32,512 nt of DNA from an uncultured Clostridium sp. (GTDB lineage: Bacteria > Bacillota > Clostridia > Lachnospirales > Lachnospiraceae), in NCBI GenBank assembly GCA_947644195.1, contig CANRZB010000044.1, positions 1 through 32,512 of the forward strand, given 5' to 3'. A program made the translations under genes and the position numbers. Under the pieces are notes generated by a model, which saw nothing but the letters and a program-made list of their open reading frames with translations, was not told the origin of the DNA and searched no databases. Shown here one piece after another: positions 32,414-32,512 of the stretch (its first letter is position 1; every line of letters starts with the position of its first letter).

Positions 32414-32512
32414 TTAGCCCATCCGCTCCCAAAATTCTTCCAGGGTAATCTCCTGCTCCTGCATATATTCTGCCGCCTGTCTTCCCACATAACGAAAATG
32501 CCATGGTTCAAA
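32414..32512 (-). CDS. 3' end of VanY-type D-Ala-D-Ala carboxypeptidase (partial)
   Basis: Only the last 32 codons lie in the window: FEPWHFRYVGRQAAEYM then QEQEITLEEFWERMG and stop. EPWHFRYVG is the C-terminal zinc-ligand motif of the VanY/peptidase M15B family, which trims the terminal D-Ala of peptidoglycan stem peptides; the His is the third zinc ligand. The 5' part, including the first His and Asp, lies to the right of the window end. The reading frame is open up to the edge. Confidence 0.88.
   Translation of the reverse strand, partial: FEPWHFRYVGRQAAEYMQEQEITLEEFWERMG

Overview
The window looks like the chromosome of an endospore-forming, low-to-moderate-GC Clostridia bacterium, most likely Lachnospiraceae-like. 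The evidence is the spore coat ATPase SpoIVA, a BofC-type protein, the Gram-positive ffh-rpsP-khpA-rimM-trmD order, strong AGGAGG-type ribosome binding sites, sigma-A promoters of TTGACA-N17-TATAAT type, and no Gram-negative envelope genes. I cannot name the species. No phage, insertion sequence, CRISPR array, tRNA or rRNA was seen. All genes lie on the minus strand except one GH25 lysozyme, and no gap between genes exceeds 300 bases.

Layout from left to right (transcription runs right to left). 161-3861: an envelope-glycan module of GtrA, a GT39-like glycosyltransferase and an amine-oxidase-type FAD enzyme, with a 40-bp triplication between the last two genes. 3972-6517: 5-formyltetrahydrofolate cyclo-ligase, a DUF896 protein and a COG2509 FAD protein. 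6643-10442: an HI0933-family flavoprotein with a minisatellite tail, a BofC-domain protein and a membrane-anchored MutS-like ATPase. 10557-12779: an NlpC/P60 wall hydrolase divergent from the GH25 lysozyme. 12924-16785: an aspartate-type aminotransferase, SpoIVA and a repeat-rich DUF4190 membrane protein. 16903-21571: ApbE, then the trmD, rimM, khpA, rpsP, ffh translation and secretion operon. 21719-29937: a triple-PepSY protein, a lipoprotein, a heterodimeric ABC exporter, a hemerythrin fusion and a GH43 glycosidase. 30044-32512: an MFS/spermidine-synthase fusion, a GNAT acetyltransferase and the 3' end of a VanY-type carboxypeptidase. Bases 1-160 hold no gene I can support.

Most of the novelty is regulatory and repeat-based, not a new gene cassette. 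Three TGTAAW boxes on an 11-bp period sit over the NlpC/P60 start site and resemble WalR boxes. Sporulation-sigma-like promoters precede spoIVA (sigma-E type), the signal-less GH25 lysozyme (sigma-E/K type) and the BofC-domain gene (sigma-G type), which suggests a distributed sporulation programme. Three consecutive hairpins fill the khpA-rimM gap. Three tandem repeat arrays (15, 30 and 40 bp) modify or abut coding ends. The hemerythrin protein has a full set of iron ligands and a C-terminal domain of uncertain, possibly CheX-like, type.
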